64,000 nucleotides of DNA from contig NZ_JAGSIE010000003.1 of NCBI RefSeq assembly GCF_018138385.1, forward strand, positions 62,001-126,000, in the 5' to 3' direction. Origin of the DNA: Allobacillus saliphilus. Its GTDB lineage: Bacteria > Bacillota > Bacilli > Bacillales > Alkalibacillaceae. The notes beneath the pieces were generated by a model, which was not told the DNA's origin, ran no database searches, and worked only from the letters and a program-made list of their open reading frames with translations. A program made the translations under genes and the position numbers. Each line of letters opens with the position of its first letter. Position 1 is the stretch's first letter. Below are positions 34,243-42,404 of the stretch, one piece after another.

Positions 34243-35088
34243 ATGAAAACAGCAGTATTAACTGACAGTACCGCATACATACCTGATCATCTAATAAAAG
34301 AAAAAAATATTTATGTTGCGCCACTTAGCGTAACATTTGGACAAGATACTTATCGTGAACTTTATGATATAACAACCGAGGAATTTTATGAAAAAGTAAA
34401 GATTGAAAAAGATTTGCCAAAAACATCCCAACCTTCCGTCAGCGAGTTTACGACGAAATACGAAGCAATTGCCCAAGAGCATGACGCGGTCATTTCCGTC
34501 CACCTTTCGAGTGGAATTAGTGGAACCTATCAAGCAGCTGTATCTGCCGGCAGCATGATTGAGGGTGTCGATGTGTACCCGTTTGACTCTGAGATTAGCG
34601 CTTTAGCACAAGGATTTTATGTGTTACGAGCAGCTGATCTAGCAGCGGAAGGAAAGACACCGCAAGAAATCATGCAAGAGCTTCAGTCAATGAAGAAAAA
34701 CATGAATGCTTATTTTATGGTTGATGATCTAAGTCACTTGGCGCGCGGTGGCCGGTTGACAGGTGCGCAAGCGATGATTGGAAGCCTGCTTCAGGTGAAA
34801 CCACTTCTCTATTTTGAAGACAAAAAAATCGTCCCGTTCGAAAAAATTCGTACGAGCAAAAAAGCATTTAAACGCATGGAAAATTTGTTGAAGGAAACAG
34901 CGGACAACGCAGAAGAAGTGAAGGCTGCGATAATTCATGCTCAACGAGAGGATACAGCAAAACGATGGCGAGACGAGCTATCTGAAAAGTATCCGAATGT
35001 CGAATTCGAGATCAGCTATTTCGGACCTGTAATTGGCACTCACCTCGGTGAAGGCGCCATTGGAATTGCATGGTATAAAGTGAAGTAA
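34243..35088 (+). CDS. degV: DegV-family fatty-acid-binding protein
   Basis: A 281-aa cytoplasmic two-domain lipid-binding protein. N-terminal TDSTAYIP motif (residues 6-13), TSQPSVSEF near 65 and SSGISGTYQAA near 92, which form the fatty-acid carboxylate site; C-terminal domain includes HLARGGRLTGAQAMIGSLL near 165 and a glycine-rich end GTHLGEGAIGI. In other Bacillota such proteins (FakB) present fatty acids to the kinase FakA. AAAGGAGG precedes the ATG. Position between degU and comFA matches B. subtilis yviA. A moderate hairpin follows the stop. Confidence 0.94.
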   Translation: MKTAVLTDSTAYIPDHLIKEKNIYVAPLSVTFGQDTYRELYDITTEEFYEKVKIEKDLPKTSQPSVSEFTTKYEAIAQEHDAVISVHLSSGISGTYQAAVSAGSMIEGVDVYPFDSEISALAQGFYVLRAADLAAEGKTPQEIMQELQSMKKNMNAYFMVDDLSHLARGGRLTGAQAMIGSLLQVKPLLYFEDKKIVPFEKIRTSKKAFKRMENLLKETADNAEEVKAAIIHAQREDTAKRWRDELSEKYPNVEFEISYFGPVIGTHLGEGAIGIAWYKVK

Positions 35089-35099
35089 AAACTGATGCC

Positions 35100-35135
35100 C
35101 CTGCGAGATCAAGTTGAGCTCGCAGGAAATCCCTT
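35100..35135 (+). terminator. hairpin between degV and comFA
   Basis: Stem CCTGCGAG/CTCGCAGG with an 11-base loop, then an A/C-rich and short T-rich tail. A weak terminator at best. Confidence 0.55.
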
Positions 35136-35168
35136 TTAAAATCCCCTCACATTCAAGGAGGTCTCTTT

Positions 35169-36560
35169 ATGAATGCCAACCCTTGGTCCCCGCGCTTTTC
35201 CGGAAAACGTTTACTGAAAAATGAACTCAACCTATCTGAGACTGTTTTCCAAGGCTTATTAAAAAAAGGAAATTTAATAGAAATCCCCGGTATCAAAGAA
35301 ATGTTTTTTTATAATGAATGTCAACGATGTCATACCCGAAAACCTTCCCATTTTGGAAAAATCCCCACTGAAACGAATCAACCAATACCCCACAAAAAAT
35401 TACGATCAACTAAATCAATTACCTATTGCCGAAACTGCATTCAAATGGGCAGAGTAAGCACATATGAACCCCTTTATGAGTGGAATGGTCCTGCTTCCAG
35501 GCCACCAAAAATGAAGCAACCTTCCGTATGGCGTGGCGAATTGACCCCACTACAAAGCAAGGCGGCCGATGCGATGGTGGAGGCCATACGAAATCAATCA
35601 ACATTACTCATCCATGCGGTATGCGGTGCAGGAAAAACGGAGATGCTCTACAGAGGTTTGTGGATTGCTTTTCGAAATGGTTTTCGCGTCTGTATTGCGA
35701 CTCCACGAGCAGATGTCGTAAGGGAACTTGCCCCACGATTGCGCAGAGACTTTCCATCGATTGAGGTTGCAGCTCTTTATGGTGGCACACAGGACGTCGA
35801 TGTCAACGCACACTTGGTCGTCGCAACGACACACCAGCTTTTGCGTTATTCAAAGTCATTTGATGTGATGATTGTCGATGAAGTCGATGCTTTCCCTTAT
35901 CACCACGACAAATCGTTACCAAAAGCTGTCGCCCGCTCTGTCAAACCTTGCCACGCACTCATTTACTTAACCGCGACCCCTCGCTTGGATTTAAAAATGG
36001 CATCCCGACTGAAACAGATTCAAACCATTTCGATTCCATTACGCTATCACGGCCACCCACTTCCACTTCCTAAGCTGTCGCAAGTTTTCAAATTACATCA
36101 ACATCTCCAAAAAGGGACACTTCCGAAAAAAATAACCCATTGGATTGAACAGAGAAAAGCTGCTAAAAGACGATTTTTATTGTTCGTTCCAACGATTGAA
36201 AGCGCCCATGCCCTTTCCAAAAAACTCAACATCCCATATGTTCACTCGGAAAGCTCAAACCGTGAGGAACTCATCCATCATTTTCGAAATCAACGTTATG
36301 AAGCATTGATCACGACGACGATTCTCGAGCGTGGTGTGACGTTCCCTTCGATCGACGTAGCAGTAATCGGTGCAGACCATGACGTATTTGATGAAGCAGC
36401 CCTCATACAAATTGCCGGACGTGCAGGTAGAAGCGCCGATGATCCAGATGGTGATGTGACGTTTTTCTATAACGTCAAAACGAAAGCGATTGTAAAAGCT
36501 CGCCAATATACCGAGCTGAAAAATTTGGAAGGTAAGAAATTTAAAAAGGAGTTCGACTAA
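35169..36560 (+). CDS. comFA: competence ATP-dependent helicase ComFA
   Basis: A 463-aa DEAD-like translocase for DNA uptake. Zinc site with Cys51, Cys54, Cys87 and Cys90; Walker A in AVCGAGKTEM near residue 153; Walker B IVDEVDAFPY near 237; YLTATPRLD near 268; ITTTILERGVTF near 383; and IAGRAGRSADDPDG near 417. The ATG follows CAAGGAGG. Its last base is the first base of comFC, so the two are translationally coupled. B. subtilis has comFB between these genes; here it is absent. ComFA drives single-stranded DNA through the ComEC channel during competence. Confidence 0.95.
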   Translation: MNANPWSPRFSGKRLLKNELNLSETVFQGLLKKGNLIEIPGIKEMFFYNECQRCHTRKPSHFGKIPTETNQPIPHKKLRSTKSITYCRNCIQMGRVSTYEPLYEWNGPASRPPKMKQPSVWRGELTPLQSKAADAMVEAIRNQSTLLIHAVCGAGKTEMLYRGLWIAFRNGFRVCIATPRADVVRELAPRLRRDFPSIEVAALYGGTQDVDVNAHLVVATTHQLLRYSKSFDVMIVDEVDAFPYHHDKSLPKAVARSVKPCHALIYLTATPRLDLKMASRLKQIQTISIPLRYHGHPLPLPKLSQVFKLHQHLQKGTLPKKITHWIEQRKAAKRRFLLFVPTIESAHALSKKLNIPYVHSESSNREELIHHFRNQRYEALITTTILERGVTFPSIDVAVIGADHDVFDEAALIQIAGRAGRSADDPDGDVTFFYNVKTKAIVKARQYTELKNLEGKKFKKEFD

Positions 36561-37228
36561 TGCACTGTAAAATTTGTCTACAGTCAATCGAAAAAGACAC
36601 GACTTGGTCCACGTTGTTTGATTTTCGTGAGCGAACGCTTTGTTTGTCATGTGACGAGCAGCTAGAAAAAATCCGAGAACCGACGTGCAAAAAATGCATG
36701 AAACGAACAGAAGAGAAGCTTTGTTCCGATTGCATGTTTTGGGAGCAACATTTAGGTGAGGATCCACTCGACCGAAATATTTCCATTTATACATACAACG
36801 AGTACATGAAGGAAATGATGTCACGGTTTAAATATCGAGGGGATTACGAGATTGTATACGCTTGGAAAGATTCCTTCCAGCAAGCTTTCCATGCACATTT
36901 TTCGAAAGGAATCCACCTTCTACCAATCCCGTTAGCAGAAAGCCGAATTTTTGATCGCGGCTTTAACCAAGCCGAAGCGCTCGCACGATTGTTAGACCAA
37001 CCGTTATTTGCAGGTATGATTCGAACTGGACAAGAAAAACAGTCTAAAAGAACAAAGTGGGAAAGACTTTCGGCCAAAAATCCATTCGAATTAATTGAAA
37101 CACCTCCAGAAAATGTCATCATAATTGATGATTTATTCACAACTGGTTCGACGGTTCGGTTTGCTGCACAGTTGCTGAAAAAGGCTGGTGCCAAGTGTGT
37201 TTCGTCGCTCACATTGGTTAGAAGCTGA
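36560..37228 (+). CDS. comFC: ComF-family amidophosphoribosyltransferase-like protein ComFC
   Basis: A 222-aa competence protein with an N-terminal cysteine cluster (CKICLQS near 3-9, CLSC near 32-35, CKKC near 47-50, CSDC near 59-62) typical of ComF proteins, and a phosphoribosyltransferase domain ending in VIIIDDLFTTGSTV near 190. Its start overlaps the comFA stop, so expression is coupled. ComFC is needed for transformation in B. subtilis, though its substrate is not known. The hallmark PRPP-binding loop is intact. Confidence 0.94.
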   Translation: MHCKICLQSIEKDTTWSTLFDFRERTLCLSCDEQLEKIREPTCKKCMKRTEEKLCSDCMFWEQHLGEDPLDRNISIYTYNEYMKEMMSRFKYRGDYEIVYAWKDSFQQAFHAHFSKGIHLLPIPLAESRIFDRGFNQAEALARLLDQPLFAGMIRTGQEKQSKRTKWERLSAKNPFELIETPPENVIIIDDLFTTGSTVRFAAQLLKKAGAKCVSSLTLVRS

Positions 37229-37260
37229 TCCAACAACAAAAATTCCTACCAAATCCTCTT

Positions 37261-37285
37261 TCAATTCAATGAAAGATACCGATAT
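37261..37285 (+). promoter_or_regulatory. probable sigma-D -10 element before yvyF
   Basis: ACCGATAT at 37278-37285 matches the sigma-D -10 element. Upstream TCAA (37261-37264) is separated by 13 rather than 15 bases, so the -35 is poor. Confidence 0.45.
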
Positions 37286-37317
37286 AATACGTAGTATGAA
37301 TAAAAGGATGATGAAAA

Positions 37318-37743
37318 ATGGGCGAATTGGCGAACTGTCCAATGTGTGGTGAGCTCTTTTTGAAAGGAATGTTAACGGTTTGTCGAAGCTGTTATGAAAA
37401 AGAAGAAGAACAGTTTGAAACCGTCTATAAATATATCCGGAAGAAGAAAAACCGCACCGCAACAGTCGATGAAGTAGCTGAAGCGACAGGTGTTAAAGAA
37501 TCGTTAATCCGAAAATGGGTCAAGGAACGTCGCATTCACCGAGCAGATTTTCCGAATCTAACCTATTCGTGCGAGCGTTGCGATGAACAGATTCAAGAAG
37601 GAAAGCTTTGTGACTCTTGTAAAAATGAACTTTATCAAGACCTGCAAGCAAGCGAAGAACCAACGATTGCTGACAAGGTTAAAGAAGAAAAAAAGAGCGA
37701 TATCTATTATAATGTAACGAAAGACCGATCGTGGCGGTCGTAA
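37318..37743 (+). CDS. yvyF: flagellar operon protein YvyF (TIGR03826 type)
   Basis: A 141-aa cytoplasmic protein. N-terminal cysteine pair CPMC (7-10) and CRSC (22-25) form a zinc ribbon; a helix-turn-helix-like segment (TVDEVAEATGVKESLIRKWV) lies near residues 50-70; a second zinc ribbon (CERC near 83, CDSC near 96) follows. It has the size and layout of B. subtilis YvyF, between comF and flgM. It may bind DNA or protein; in B. subtilis the gene is transcribed with flgM. Start ATG follows AAAGGATG. Function unproven. Confidence 0.85.
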   Translation: MGELANCPMCGELFLKGMLTVCRSCYEKEEEQFETVYKYIRKKKNRTATVDEVAEATGVKESLIRKWVKERRIHRADFPNLTYSCERCDEQIQEGKLCDSCKNELYQDLQASEEPTIADKVKEEKKSDIYYNVTKDRSWRS

Positions 37744-37750
37744 TTAAAAT

Positions 37751-37777
37751 TAAACTAATTCCGAAACATACCGATAT
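37751..37777 (+). promoter_or_regulatory. sigma-D promoter of flgM operon
   Basis: TAAA (37751-37754), 15-bp spacer, ACCGATAT (37770-37777): a perfect-spacing sigma-D (FliA-type) promoter 44 bases before the flgM start. Confidence 0.88.
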
Positions 37778-37820
37778 AAAAGAGTAGAGAAACGTCGTAA
37801 ATCGTGAAAGGGTGAGCCGG

Positions 37821-38087
37821 ATGAAAATTAATCCATTGAACAATCCAAAAATCAATGCCTATAAACCACAAGTACAGCAACAGCAACAACAGATGCAGTC
37901 CAAAAACCAATCCACTGACCAAGTTCAAATTTCAGAAGAAGCAAAACAGCTTCAACAATCCAATCCGATTGTCGAAGCACGACAAGAAAAAGTCGAGAAT
38001 TTGAAACAAGAAGTCCAAAAAGGAACCTATCAGCTAGATCCGAAACAAACCGCTGAAAAAATGGTTGAATTTTGGAACGGTCGTTAA
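37821..38087 (+). CDS. flgM: anti-sigma-D factor FlgM
   Basis: An 88-aa anti-sigma factor that holds sigma-D inactive until the hook is finished and it is secreted. N-terminal KINPL start, a poly-Gln stretch (about residues 19-26) that is flexible, then the conserved sigma-binding region VQISEEAKQLQ (about 35-50) and the C-terminal helix QKGTYQLDPKQTAEKMVEFW. The frame begins with GTG at 37812, but ATG at 37821 is properly spaced from AAAGGGTGA. Sigma-D promoter upstream gives feedback control. It heads the flgM-flgN-flgK-flgL unit. Confidence 0.93.
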   Translation: MKINPLNNPKINAYKPQVQQQQQQMQSKNQSTDQVQISEEAKQLQQSNPIVEARQEKVENLKQEVQKGTYQLDPKQTAEKMVEFWNGR

Positions 38088-38110
38088 ACCGTCTGAAGGA
38101 GGACAATCCG

Positions 38111-38605
38111 TTGTCTATTGAAAATCAAGTACAATTGCTAGAAAAAACATATCAACTGCATCAGAGCTTGCTAGAGATTTCGAAGCGGAAAGAGCAGCTC
38201 ATTAAAGACAATGACATCGATGGCATGCGTCAAGTGCTCATGGACGAACGGAAGCATGTCAAAGCCATCCAGCAATTGGAAGAGAAACGTGTGGTTGAGA
38301 CAAGTGAATGGTTCCAAACGTATGCACCGGAAGCGGAAGAGCAAACCATTCAACAAGTGATCAATCATTTACAAAACAACGAAGAAAAAGAACAGCTTCA
38401 AGCCATCTATGAAAACTTCATCTATGTGCTTGCTGATTTAAAAAATCAAGAACAATTGAACCGGGAGCTGATGGAACAATCGCTTCAGTTCGTCGAGTTA
38501 TCGCTCGATTTGTTAAAGCCAAACCATGAGAAAAATATGAATTATGATAAAAAGCAAGTACAACAAAACAAAGCGAGTCAATCGGTTTTTGATTCGAAAG
38601 CTTAA
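38111..38605 (+). CDS. flgN: flagellar export chaperone FlgN (YvyG)
   Basis: A 164-aa cytoplasmic chaperone, almost entirely helical with heptad patterning (QVQLLEKTYQLHQSLLEISK near the start). FlgN binds the C-termini of FlgK and FlgL, both encoded immediately downstream. Start is TTG at 38111 after GAAGGAGG; the open frame upstream to 38072 overlaps flgM and has no ribosome site. Weak sequence conservation is usual in this family, so the assignment rests on position, size and helical composition. The charged, lysine- and glutamine-rich tail is probably disordered. Confidence 0.85.
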   Translation: MSIENQVQLLEKTYQLHQSLLEISKRKEQLIKDNDIDGMRQVLMDERKHVKAIQQLEEKRVVETSEWFQTYAPEAEEQTIQQVINHLQNNEEKEQLQAIYENFIYVLADLKNQEQLNRELMEQSLQFVELSLDLLKPNHEKNMNYDKKQVQQNKASQSVFDSKA

Positions 38606-38630
38606 CGAATGAAAGTGAGGTTCGCTCATT

Positions 38631-40085
38631 ATGCGATCAACTTTTTTTGGACTAGAAACAGCTCGACGTGCACTTTTTACACAACAAAGTGCACTACATA
38701 CAACTTCTCATAACGTCGCGAATGCGAATACGGAAGGATACTCACGGCAACGCGTCAATTTTGAGGCGGAAACCCCATGGCCTGCAGGCGGCATGAATCG
38801 TCCAGAGCTCCCTGGTCAAATGGGAACCGGTGTTAAAGCGGGTGATATTACACGAATCCGTGATAGCTTTTTAGATTTGCAATTTCGTAATGAAAATTCC
38901 AAGGCAGGTTATTGGGAATCAAAAGCTGAAGCACTACGCCGCATGGAAGACGTCATGAACGAACCGAGTGATGAAGGCTTATCGAAAGTGATGAACCAAT
39001 TTTGGTCATCGTTACAAGATGTAGCGACAAACCCAGAAGATGAAGGCGCACGGAAAGTCGCGGCACAGCGAGCGGTTGCTGTTGCGGATACAATCAATTA
39101 TTTACATAACACTTTAAGTGGCGTCCAAGGTGAGATTGACTATCAACTCGAAACCGAAGTCGACGAAGTGAATAGTTTGCTTCGTCAAATCAATGATTTA
39201 AACCAACAAATCGGCGAGGTCGAGCCACATGGTTATTTACCAAATGATTTGTATGATCAGCGTGATGTATTAATTGACCGCTTATCCGAAAAGCTCGATA
39301 TCGAAGTCGGAACAGAGCCAAGTGGTGGTAATGCAAAAGATATTGCGATGGGGAAAACAACCATTTCGTTTACACTCGCTGATGGTACAAAGCAGACACT
39401 CATTGGTAAAGATGGTGAGTTGAACGGATTATCTGTCAATGATGGTAATTTCTCTGTCGGGACGATGGATGAGGACGGAAAAGTAGCTGCAGGAACAGCA
39501 TTTGAATTAACAGCTGTCGGTTCTTTACGTGGATTGAAGGAATCAAGTGAATTTTACGGCGAACAACTGACCAATTTAGATAAAATGGCTAATGCATTTA
39601 AAGAAGCGTTTAACACGCAACACGCTCAAGGAACGGATTTGAACGGTGATGCAGGCGGTGAATTTTTCACTGGAAATGGCGCGGCTGACTTAGCTGTATC
39701 CGATGCAATTTTGAATGATGTAAATAAAATTGCGGCTTCACTTGATGGCTTTGCCGGTAATGGAGACAATGCGATTGAACTTGCAAAAGTGAAGGACCAA
39801 CCGATTGCAGGTTTAGACGATCGCTCGGTTCAAGAATTTTATGAAGGAATGGTCGGTGAGCTCGGTGTTCAAGCACAAGAAGCGAACCGCTTGAAAAATA
39901 ATAGTGAAGTACTGAAGAATTCAGTGAACGCAAATCGTCAATCTGTCAGTGGTGTTTCACTGGATGAAGAAATGTCGAATTTGATTCAATTCCAGCATGC
40001 ATACAATGCAGCAGCAAGAAGTATGACGGTCGTCGATGAAATGCTCGACCGAATCATAAACCAAATGGGAATTGTCGGGAGGTAA
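38631..40085 (+). CDS. flgK: flagellar hook-associated protein 1 FlgK
   Basis: A 484-aa secreted hook-filament junction protein. N-terminal rod-core domain (TFFGLETARRALFTQQSALH, then TTSHNVANANTEGYSRQRV near residues 22-40) and C-terminal D0 helix (VSLDEEMSNLIQFQHAYNAAA near 445, then DRIINQMGIVG), which together make the filament-like core. The central part is a FlgK insert (about 120-400). It is exported by the type III system without a cleaved signal. GTGAGG precedes the ATG. Six bases separate it from flgL. Confidence 0.96.
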   Translation: MRSTFFGLETARRALFTQQSALHTTSHNVANANTEGYSRQRVNFEAETPWPAGGMNRPELPGQMGTGVKAGDITRIRDSFLDLQFRNENSKAGYWESKAEALRRMEDVMNEPSDEGLSKVMNQFWSSLQDVATNPEDEGARKVAAQRAVAVADTINYLHNTLSGVQGEIDYQLETEVDEVNSLLRQINDLNQQIGEVEPHGYLPNDLYDQRDVLIDRLSEKLDIEVGTEPSGGNAKDIAMGKTTISFTLADGTKQTLIGKDGELNGLSVNDGNFSVGTMDEDGKVAAGTAFELTAVGSLRGLKESSEFYGEQLTNLDKMANAFKEAFNTQHAQGTDLNGDAGGEFFTGNGAADLAVSDAILNDVNKIAASLDGFAGNGDNAIELAKVKDQPIAGLDDRSVQEFYEGMVGELGVQAQEANRLKNNSEVLKNSVNANRQSVSGVSLDEEMSNLIQFQHAYNAAARSMTVVDEMLDRIINQMGIVGR

Positions 40086-40091
40086 TGAATA

Positions 40092-40979
40092 ATGCGGATT
40101 ACACAATCTATGATCAGTCAAAACATGCTGAAAAACATTAGTAATAGCTATTCACAGATTGATAAGTATATGGATCAATTGTCGACTGGCAAAAAGATTA
40201 ATCGCCCTTCCGACGATCCAGTCGTTGCGATGCGTGGAGTGAGCCATCGCGATAGCTTAGGAAAAATTGAACAATATGAACGAAATATCGCTGAAGTGAA
40301 TAACTGGATGGATAATTCAGATGATGCATTGAATGAAGCGGGACAAGCCCTTCATCGTGTACGTGAATTGATCATTCAAGCGAGCAATGACACGTATGAG
40401 GAGAATCAGCGGAATAATATCAGTAAAGAAGTCGACCAGCTCAAACAGCATTTAGTCGATATCGCCAACACGAAAGTGAACAATAAATACATTTTCAATG
40501 GTACAGATACGACAAATGCTCGTTTTGACCAAGATGGACAACTGTTTAATGCGGCCGAACCAAACAACAATGATGTCGATATCGAACTGGCAGATGGCAT
40601 CAAAGTGCGAGCGAACGTAAACCCAGCAAACGCATTTCCGGCTGATTTATTTGCGAAGCTGGATGATGTCGTTGCTGAATTGGAAAATCCAAATGCGAGC
40701 AACGCGACCATTGAAGGGTTCATTGAAGATATTGATGGCTTTACACAAAGCCTGACAAATGAACGCGCTGACTTAGGTGCACGCATGAACCGAGTGGAAT
40801 TGATGGAGAACCGAATCGCACAGCAACGTGTCGCGACAACTGACTTAATGTCTTCGAATGAAGATGCCGATATGGAAAAAGTCATTATGAATTTGGTCCA
40901 AGCGGAAAGTGTCCACCGTGCGGCACTTGGCGCAGGTTCACGAGTGATCCAACCAACATTACTTGATTTCTTACGTTAA
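40092..40979 (+). CDS. flgL: flagellar hook-associated protein 3 FlgL
   Basis: A 295-aa junction protein with flagellin-like termini: MRITQSMISQNMLKNISNSY at the start and AESVHRAALGAGSRVIQPTLLDFLR near the end (location only). The STGKKINRPSDDPVVAMRG segment (about residues 31-49) is the flagellin N-domain signature. The central region forms the short variable domain. GGAGG lies within the end of flgK and the genes are six bases apart. A hairpin follows the stop. FlgL joins FlgK to the flagellin filament. Confidence 0.96.
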   Translation: MRITQSMISQNMLKNISNSYSQIDKYMDQLSTGKKINRPSDDPVVAMRGVSHRDSLGKIEQYERNIAEVNNWMDNSDDALNEAGQALHRVRELIIQASNDTYEENQRNNISKEVDQLKQHLVDIANTKVNNKYIFNGTDTTNARFDQDGQLFNAAEPNNNDVDIELADGIKVRANVNPANAFPADLFAKLDDVVAELENPNASNATIEGFIEDIDGFTQSLTNERADLGARMNRVELMENRIAQQRVATTDLMSSNEDADMEKVIMNLVQAESVHRAALGAGSRVIQPTLLDFLR

Positions 40980-40992
40980 TAGATTACTGGAT

Positions 40993-41027
40993 AAGCTATC
41001 TGTGTTTGATGCAGATAGCTTTCTTTC
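40993..41027 (+). terminator. hairpin after flgL
   Basis: Ten-bp stem AAGCTATCTG/CAGATAGCTT with a nine-base loop, then TCTTTC. A probable terminator or attenuator before yviE. Confidence 0.7.
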
Positions 41028-41045
41028 ACGAGAGGAGGAGAAGCG

Positions 41046-41600
41046 ATGCAATTTCCACGATTAAGTATTCAGTCACAACCTGCACTACTCGGCATGAACG
41101 CCCAGCCTGCTTCGCAACAAATGCAGCAACCAAAAGCCGACATGCAAATCCAACAACCAAAAGCAGACCTGTCGATCACACAGCGACCAGGCAAACTATT
41201 GATCGACCAGTCACAAGCATGGGCTGACATGGGAAAATTCGGAGCTTTAGAGGCAACGAAAAAAGCAGCTAATCAAGGAAAACAGGCAGTCATGGAAGCG
41301 ATTAGTCAAAAAGCGAATGAAGGCAACCAACTCATGAAAATTGAAAACGGCGGTAACATCATCGCTTCTCTTTCGAAACAACAAACGATGTCAGATGTGA
41401 AACCCGCAGCACTCGACTGGATTCCATCACATTTTTCCGTAAAAACGAGCTATACACCAGCTGAAGTGGAGATCTCAGTACAAGCAAGAGAACCAATGAT
41501 CAATGCAACACCACAAAAAGTGGTTCACGAATACCAACCGGGGAACCTAGACATTTATGTTAGACAACCAGCAGACCTGCAAATCGAGTTCGAAGCATAG
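41046..41600 (+). CDS. yviE: DUF6470 family protein YviE
   Basis: A 184-aa protein of the YviE type, encoded between flgL and fliW as in B. subtilis. The N-terminal region holds short repeats (QPKADMQIQQPKADLSITQ near residues 28-46), with Q-rich character. The rest is mixed. No transmembrane segment or signal sequence. Start ATG follows GAGGAGGAG. It belongs to the flgK-L-yviE-fliW-csrA neighbourhood, so flagellar assembly is a reasonable context, but the molecular function is unknown. Confidence 0.82.
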   Translation: MQFPRLSIQSQPALLGMNAQPASQQMQQPKADMQIQQPKADLSITQRPGKLLIDQSQAWADMGKFGALEATKKAANQGKQAVMEAISQKANEGNQLMKIENGGNIIASLSKQQTMSDVKPAALDWIPSHFSVKTSYTPAEVEISVQAREPMINATPQKVVHEYQPGNLDIYVRQPADLQIEFEA

Positions 41601-41614
41601 AAAGGATGATAGAG

Positions 41615-42055
41615 ATGAAGATTCAAACGAATTACTTTGGCGAGATAACAATTGATGAAACGAAAGTGATCAACTTTGTAAACGGCCTACCAGGCTTTCC
41701 GGATGAAAAAGAATTTGTCATTGTCGATCTAGAAGGCAATCCCGCATTCCAAGTGTTGCAATCAATCAAAAACGAAAATCTAGCATTCGTAATTACTGAC
41801 CCATTTTTAATCTATAAAAATTATCAATTCGACTTGAAAGATTCAGTCGTAGAACAACTAGAGATCGAGTCTGAAAAAGACGTGTTGATCCGCTCGACCT
41901 TAACCGTACATAAACCATTCGACCAATCGACGATTAACTTAAAAGCACCACTAATTATTAATCAAACAAAGAAACAAGCAAAGCAGATTGTATTGGACGA
42001 TGATACCTACACAACAAAACACCCAATCCAAGCCGTCAAGCAAGGAGGGGAATAA
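41615..42055 (+). CDS. fliW: flagellar assembly factor FliW
   Basis: A 146-aa cytoplasmic protein of the FliW family: [20 protein letters not shown] at the start, [10 protein letters not shown] near residue 30, [11 protein letters not shown] near 70. FliW binds either flagellin or CsrA, so free flagellin releases CsrA to repress hag. ATG at 41606 is in frame, but 41615 has the better spacing from AAAGG. The stop is one base before the csrA ATG, so the pair is translationally coupled, as in other Bacilli. The hag target lies 350 bp downstream. Confidence 0.94.
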   Translation: MKIQTNYFGEITIDETKVINFVNGLPGFPDEKEFVIVDLEGNPAFQVLQSIKNENLAFVITDPFLIYKNYQFDLKDSVVEQLEIESEKDVLIRSTLTVHKPFDQSTINLKAPLIINQTKKQAKQIVLDDDTYTTKHPIQAVKQGGE

Positions 42056-42056
42056 G

Positions 42057-42281
42057 ATGCTCGTACTCACACGGAAAACAGGCGAATCCATTCAAATTGG
42101 CGATGACATCACTATCAAAGTTGTAGCCGTCGAAGGTGATCAAATCAAACTCGGCATCGATGCTCCTAAAAACGTGGATATCTACCGGTCAGAAATCTAT
42201 CAACAAATCATTGAAGCCAACCAGCAAGCATCCCTCAATGAGGAAACAAAAGATTTCATTAAAAATCTTAAAAAAGAGTAA
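42057..42281 (+). CDS. csrA: carbon storage regulator CsrA
   Basis: A 74-aa RNA-binding dimer that blocks hag translation. [19 protein letters not shown] at the start, [18 protein letters not shown] including the conserved RNA-contact residues, and the helix [13 protein letters not shown]. The ATG follows GGAGGGG, immediately after fliW. The frame is open upstream into fliW but lacks a start there. A sigma-D promoter for hag begins at its stop codon (TAAA shares the TAA). A GGA-loop hairpin in the hag leader is the expected target. Confidence 0.95.
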   Translation: MLVLTRKTGESIQIGDDITIKVVAVEGDQIKLGIDAPKNVDIYRSEIYQQIIEANQQASLNEETKDFIKNLKKE

Positions 42282-42305
42282 ACAAACTAAAAGATCCACC
42301 GATAT
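42279..42305 (+). promoter_or_regulatory. sigma-D promoter of hag
   Basis: TAAA (42279-42282, overlapping the csrA stop), 15-bp spacer, ACCGATAT (42298-42305). A perfect FliA-type promoter. Confidence 0.92.
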
Positions 42306-42359
42306 ATCTAGTAGAAGATGAAACAAACGTCGGCCGACGAACGTTTCGTTTTACTTAGC

Positions 42360-42396
42360 CGCCACAAGGACGTGGCGAAACACAATTCAAGGAGGA
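42360..42396 (+). promoter_or_regulatory. CsrA-binding leader of hag
   Basis: Hairpin CGCCAC/GTGGCG (42360-42377) presents AAGGAC, a GGA loop typical of a CsrA site. A second site, GGAGGA at 42391-42396, is the hag ribosome site. This matches the two-site repression known for B. subtilis hag. A further perfect palindrome, CGTCGGCCGACG, lies at 42328-42339. Confidence 0.75.
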
Positions 42397-42404
42397 AATT
42401 ATTT

